Assembly: GCA_022508735.1 (NCBI GenBank)
Contig: JAFLUQ010000107.1
Location: 1 to 8,407, forward strand
Origin: Oscillospiraceae bacterium
GTDB lineage: Bacteria > Bacillota > Clostridia > UMGS1883
Reading direction: 5' to 3'
Length of the DNA: 8,407 bases
Shown one piece after another: positions 4,986-8,407 of this stretch (positions within the stretch are counted from its first letter, which is position 1; each line of letters starts with the position of its first letter). The notes under the pieces are model-generated. The model did not search any database. It was not told where the DNA came from and saw only the letters and a program-made list of their open reading frames with translations. A program made the position numbers and the translations under genes.

Positions 4986-7961
4986 ATGGAGGCAAAAACT
5001 AAAAGACGCCTTATAGTGCTTGGCGTCGTTGTCGCGGTGATCGCGCTGCTGGTTCTCCTGGCTTTCGTCCTTCCCGGCTCAAAAGACACTGTGGCAAACC
5101 TTGGTCTTTCCGACGCTTTTGTGGAGGAAAGCTACCAGGAATACCTCGACGACAATCATTTTGACGGTACATATGCCGCCGGCGAGGTAAATGTTGACGT
5201 GAATAACTTTACAGCCGAGGGCATGGCGGTTGAACAGGCCGGTGACGGCGTCATTCTCGGAGAGAGAGGCGACATAACCTGGACCTTCAATGTGGAGGAA
5301 CCCGGTTTCTACAACCTTAAGTTTGGCTATGTGTCTGTAGACGGCACGAATGCCACTCCTCAGCGCAGCCTGCTTCTTGACGGAGAGACCTACTTCGACG
5401 GAATGAAGCAGATCTCCTTCAAGCGCGTTTGGCTCAACAATGAGGGCGAGATCGCTAACAGAAACGGTAACGAGATCCGTCCCACAGCTGTTGAGGTGCT
5501 TGACAATAACGGTAGTGAATTCTTCTATTCCGATGAAAATTACCGTTCTCTTGAGCCCTACGCTTTCTATCTCAGCGCCGGCGAGCACACACTCACGCTG
5601 GTGGCGGCAAAAGAGCGTGTAAAGATCAGCTCCATCACCTTCTGCAAGGCTGATGACATTATTACATACGAGGAATACAGAGCTCAGAACCTCGGCTCTG
5701 TCTACGCAGGACCAAATCTGACGGGTCAGGCCGAGCGTACCGATGAGGTAGTTACAAAGATCACCAAGTCTTCTCCCTCAATCGGTATGTCCAGTGACTA
5801 TTCCAGCTCCTATACAGTACCTTACCACCACTGGAACGTACTCCTGAACACAATGGGCGGCACCAACTGGCAGACCCCCGGTGACACCGTAGAGTGGACG
5901 GTTAACGTGCCTGAGGCGGGCTACTATCAGATATCCTTCCGCGGCCGTCAGGCTACGAACCGCGGTGTTAAGAGCTTCCGTCAGCTGAAGATAAACGGCA
6001 AGGTTCCCTTTGAGGAGGCCAAGAAGGTCGGCTTCGACTTCTCCGGCGCTTTCCAGAACTACGTTGTCGCTAAGGACGGTGAGCCCATCACCTTCTATCT
6101 CAATGCAGGCGAGAACACTATCTCCCTTGATGTATGCTTAGGCGACTTTGCCGAGGCCTACACTCAGATAAACAATAGCGTGCGTTCTCTTAATAACTAT
6201 TATTTGGAAATTGTTAAGATCACCGGTACCGTGCCGGATAAGAATATCGACTACGAGATCGGCACAAAGATCGACGGTTTCGAGAGAAGCATGCGTCAAG
6301 AAGCTCAGAAGCTCAACGACATAGTTGATATGATGGTTGCGCTTACAGGCGAAAAGGGCTCCAACACCACCAATCTGGAAAAGGTTGCACAGCAGGTTGA
6401 GCGTTTCGCCAAAAATCCTGAGCGAGTTGTTGTTGAGATCAACGACTTCAAGAGCAACATTTCTGCTCTTTCCACATGGATGCTCGATATCGCTCAGATG
6501 CCTCTCGAGCTTGACAGCATCACCCTCAGCGCTCCCGGAGCTAAGCTCAAGAGTGCCGAGCCCAACGGTCTTATTGCTGCATACCATGAGGCGATCCGCT
6601 TCTTCGCCACCTTCGTTGTTGACGAAACTCAGATGGACGAGAACGGCACAACCAAGGATGCCCTCAAGGTTTGGATGCAGACAGGCCGTGACCAGTCCAA
6701 CGTTGTTAAGAACCAGGTCGACAACAGCTTCTCTGCTGTTTCCGACATAAAGGTTAACCTTCAGCTCATTCCCGCCGGCGTTATCCTTCCCGCGACTCTT
6801 GCGGGTAACGGTCCCGACGTGGTTATGAACATGGGTCAGGCTACAATAATCGACTTCGCTATCCGCGGAGCTATCAGTGACCTCACTCAGTTCCCCGATT
6901 TTGAGGAACAGGCATCACGGTTCTATCCCAGCGCCCTCGAGACAGTAACCTACCACGGTGGTGTTTACGGCCTTCCCGAGACTGAAAACTTCAGCATGCT
7001 CTTCTACCGTGAAGACATTCTTGATGAGCTCGGCCTTGAGGTTCCCAAGACTTGGGACGAGGTGGGCGAGATGATATCCGTGCTCCACATCAATAACCAT
7101 GACTTCTATATGCCCTCCGGTCTTATGATAAACACTATGGTTTACCAGAACGGCGGTAACCTGTATCACGGCAAAGAGGGCGCGACCTACTACGATAAGC
7201 TCGGCAACGTTATAAACGACGTTAACGGTGTACCCGCAGTCGGAGTAAGCACTGACTACGGTATCGAGTCGGGTCTGCGCGATGAAGAGGCTATGATCGC
7301 CTTTAAGCGTCTGTGCGAATTCTTCACCGCTTACAATCTGCCCGTATCCGCCGACTTCTCCAACCGTTTCAGAACCGGTGAGATTCCGATCGGTATCGCG
7401 GACTACACCACATACAACAGCTTGGAGATATTCGCTCCCGAAATCAAGGGTCTGTGGAGCTTCGCTCCCCTTCCCGGCTTCGTGGATGAAAACGGCAACA
7501 TCAATAACACTGCGGTTGCTTCCTCTGTTCACACAAGTATTCTGAGCAGCAGTAAGCGCCAGGAAGACAGCTGGACCTTCCTTAAGTGGTGGCTCAGCGA
7601 TGACGCTCAGGTTGAGTTCGCTCAGACAATTGAGGCTATCATGGGCAGCGGTGCGCGTTATGCCACGGCTAACCCGAGAGTCCTCATTCAGCTTCCCTGG
7701 TCCGCAGCTCAGGCAGACACATTGCTTAACCAGTTTGAGAACACCGTTGGTATTCCCGATGTTCCCGGCTACTACATGACATCCCGTATGGTTGACTACG
7801 CTTATAAGAACGTGGTTACCGACGGTCAGAACCCCCGTGAAGCCCTTTACCTCAATGTAAAGGACATCAATGATGAGCTGACCAAGAAGAGAAAGGAATT
7901 CGGACTTTCCTTCATTGAAGATTCTGTATATTATGAAGAAGGGAGTGAGGTAAATGAGTAA
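4986..7961 (+). CDS. Membrane-anchored protein with two CBM-like domains fused to a family 1 solute-binding domain
   Basis: A 991-residue predicted cell-surface binding protein for the ABC importer. Residues 1-8 are basic (MEAKTKRR) and residues 9-30 form one hydrophobic helix. There is no lipobox Cys and no clear signal peptidase site, so it is probably held by an uncleaved N-terminal anchor. Residues about 57-222 and 228-415 look like two related beta-sandwiches resembling carbohydrate-binding modules of the CBM6/CBM35 sort. They share GDITWTFNVEEPGFYNLKF versus GDTVEWTVNVPEAGYYQISF, and YAFYLSAGEHTLTL versus ITFYLNAGENTISL. Residues about 424-550 look helical. Residues about 556-975 are a family 1 solute-binding domain: LKVWMQTGRDQ, NGPDVVMNMGQATIIDFAIR, GGVYGLPETENFSMLFYRED, LGLEVPKTWDEV, GLWSFAPLPG and SWTFLKWWLSD. 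Such domains usually occupy a whole protein of about 400-450 residues, so this one is more than double length. Glycan binding and substrate are inference. The start has GGAGGG upstream; the end overlaps the permease gene by 8 bp. Confidence 0.88.
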   Translation: MEAKTKRRLIVLGVVVAVIALLVLLAFVLPGSKDTVANLGLSDAFVEESYQEYLDDNHFDGTYAAGEVNVDVNNFTAEGMAVEQAGDGVILGERGDITWTFNVEEPGFYNLKFGYVSVDGTNATPQRSLLLDGETYFDGMKQISFKRVWLNNEGEIANRNGNEIRPTAVEVLDNNGSEFFYSDENYRSLEPYAFYLSAGEHTLTLVAAKERVKISSITFCKADDIITYEEYRAQNLGSVYAGPNLTGQAERTDEVVTKITKSSPSIGMSSDYSSSYTVPYHHWNVLLNTMGGTNWQTPGDTVEWTVNVPEAGYYQISFRGRQATNRGVKSFRQLKINGKVPFEEAKKVGFDFSGAFQNYVVAKDGEPITFYLNAGENTISLDVCLGDFAEAYTQINNSVRSLNNYYLEIVKITGTVPDKNIDYEIGTKIDGFERSMRQEAQKLNDIVDMMVALTGEKGSNTTNLEKVAQQVERFAKNPERVVVEINDFKSNISALSTWMLDIAQMPLELDSITLSAPGAKLKSAEPNGLIAAYHEAIRFFATFVVDETQMDENGTTKDALKVWMQTGRDQSNVVKNQVDNSFSAVSDIKVNLQLIPAGVILPATLAGNGPDVVMNMGQATIIDFAIRGAISDLTQFPDFEEQASRFYPSALETVTYHGGVYGLPETENFSMLFYREDILDELGLEVPKTWDEVGEMISVLHINNHDFYMPSGLMINTMVYQNGGNLYHGKEGATYYDKLGNVINDVNGVPAVGVSTDYGIESGLRDEEAMIAFKRLCEFFTAYNLPVSADFSNRFRTGEIPIGIADYTTYNSLEIFAPEIKGLWSFAPLPGFVDENGNINNTAVASSVHTSILSSSKRQEDSWTFLKWWLSDDAQVEFAQTIEAIMGSGARYATANPRVLIQLPWSAAQADTLLNQFENTVGIPDVPGYYMTSRMVDYAYKNVVTDGQNPREALYLNVKDINDELTKKRKEFGLSFIEDSVYYEEGSEVNE

Positions 7962-8407
7962 GGAAGCAGCAGTAAAAAAGCCTAAGAAGAAGCTTGAGGC
8001 CATGAAATGGTCGAACGCGTGGAGACTTCACAAGGAGAAATACCTTATGATCCTCCCCTTCGCCCTTATCTTCATTTGCTTCACAGCTATTCCGGTTATC
8101 GTATCTATCATTCTTAGTGCGACGGACTTCAACATGCTTCAGGTTCCCGATTTCATCGGGCTGGACAACTACGTAAACCTCATTGTTTACGATGACGTAT
8201 TCCTGATCGCAATGAAGAACACCATGCTGTTCGCCGTTGTGACGGGCCCCATAAGCTATTTGATGTGCTTCGTTTTCGCCTGGCTCATCAACGAGCTTCC
8301 GCCCCGCCCGCGTGCGCTTCTGACTCTGGTGTTCTACGCACCCTCTATTTCGGGTAACGCGTTCGTTATCTGGAAGCTGCTCTTCAGCTCCGATATGTAC
8401 GGTTACA
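7954..8407 (+). CDS. Carbohydrate ABC transporter permease, MalF/UgpA type, N-terminal part
   Basis: The first 151 residues of an integral membrane permease of the binding-protein-dependent (CUT1-like) sugar importer family; the window ends inside the gene. After a Lys-rich cytoplasmic leader come a first transmembrane helix at about 31-56 (ending IPVIVSIILSATDF), the conserved segment DFIGLDNYVNLI at about 66-77, a second helix at about 89-112 beginning after AMKNT, and a third at about 121-144 (LVFYAPSISGNAFVIWKLLF). This order is characteristic of MalF-type permeases. The EAA loop that contacts the ATPase is not reached. The ATG overlaps the end of the preceding gene by 8 bp and has AGGGAG at 7940-7945, so translation is probably coupled to it. 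A MalG-type partner is expected just downstream. The substrate is unknown. Confidence 0.93.
   Translation, partial: MSKEAAVKKPKKKLEAMKWSNAWRLHKEKYLMILPFALIFICFTAIPVIVSIILSATDFNMLQVPDFIGLDNYVNLIVYDDVFLIAMKNTMLFAVVTGPISYLMCFVFAWLINELPPRPRALLTLVFYAPSISGNAFVIWKLLFSSDMYGY

Noticed and set aside
6915..8003. 362-codon open frame on the minus strand opposite the large binding protein and permease start
   Set aside because: It is antisense to conserved solute-binding and permease sequence, with no recognised domain. It is a shadow frame.

Overview
The window looks like a chromosomal stretch from a member of class Clostridia (Bacillota), perhaps an uncultured gut Oscillospirales- or Lachnospiraceae-like bacterium. 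The evidence is a pheS-pheT pair, near-consensus Gram-positive ribosome binding sites and a sigma-A promoter, a lipobox lipoprotein, very AT-rich intergenic DNA beside coding DNA of moderate GC, and a long solute-binding protein type that I associate with gut Clostridia. The taxonomic call is inference; no rRNA or species marker is present.

Layout, all on the + strand. Positions 1-206 are the 3' end of pheS and 235-2613 a complete pheT; together they encode phenylalanyl-tRNA synthetase. Positions 2614-2849 are an AT-rich spacer. It holds a 12-bp direct repeat, a strong hairpin terminator (2679-2724), a perfect 22-bp AT palindrome (2731-2752) and a very good sigma-A promoter (2773-2801). A carbohydrate-type ABC importer operon follows and runs off the right edge. 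Its first gene (2850-4964) encodes a lipoprotein solute-binding protein with two Ig-like domains at its C-terminus. The second (4986-7961) encodes a 991-residue membrane-anchored protein with two related carbohydrate-binding-module-like beta-sandwiches, a helical connector and a C-terminal family 1 solute-binding domain. The third (from 7954, partial) encodes a MalF-type permease. The three genes are tightly spaced (21-bp gap, then 8-bp overlap) and have no visible promoter between them.

How they may work together: the permease should form the membrane channel with a second permease beyond the window. The two binding proteins differ in how they are anchored and in their accessory domains, so they may capture different ligands, or capture and hand over the same glycan at the cell surface. 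No ATPase gene is visible; it may lie downstream, or a shared MsmX-type ATPase may serve the system. The substrate cannot be read from the sequence. The most interesting parts are the paired binding proteins, the duplicated glycan-binding-like module fused to a binding protein, and the Ig-like tail on the first lipoprotein. I see no CRISPR array, tRNA, rRNA, insertion sequence or phage gene.
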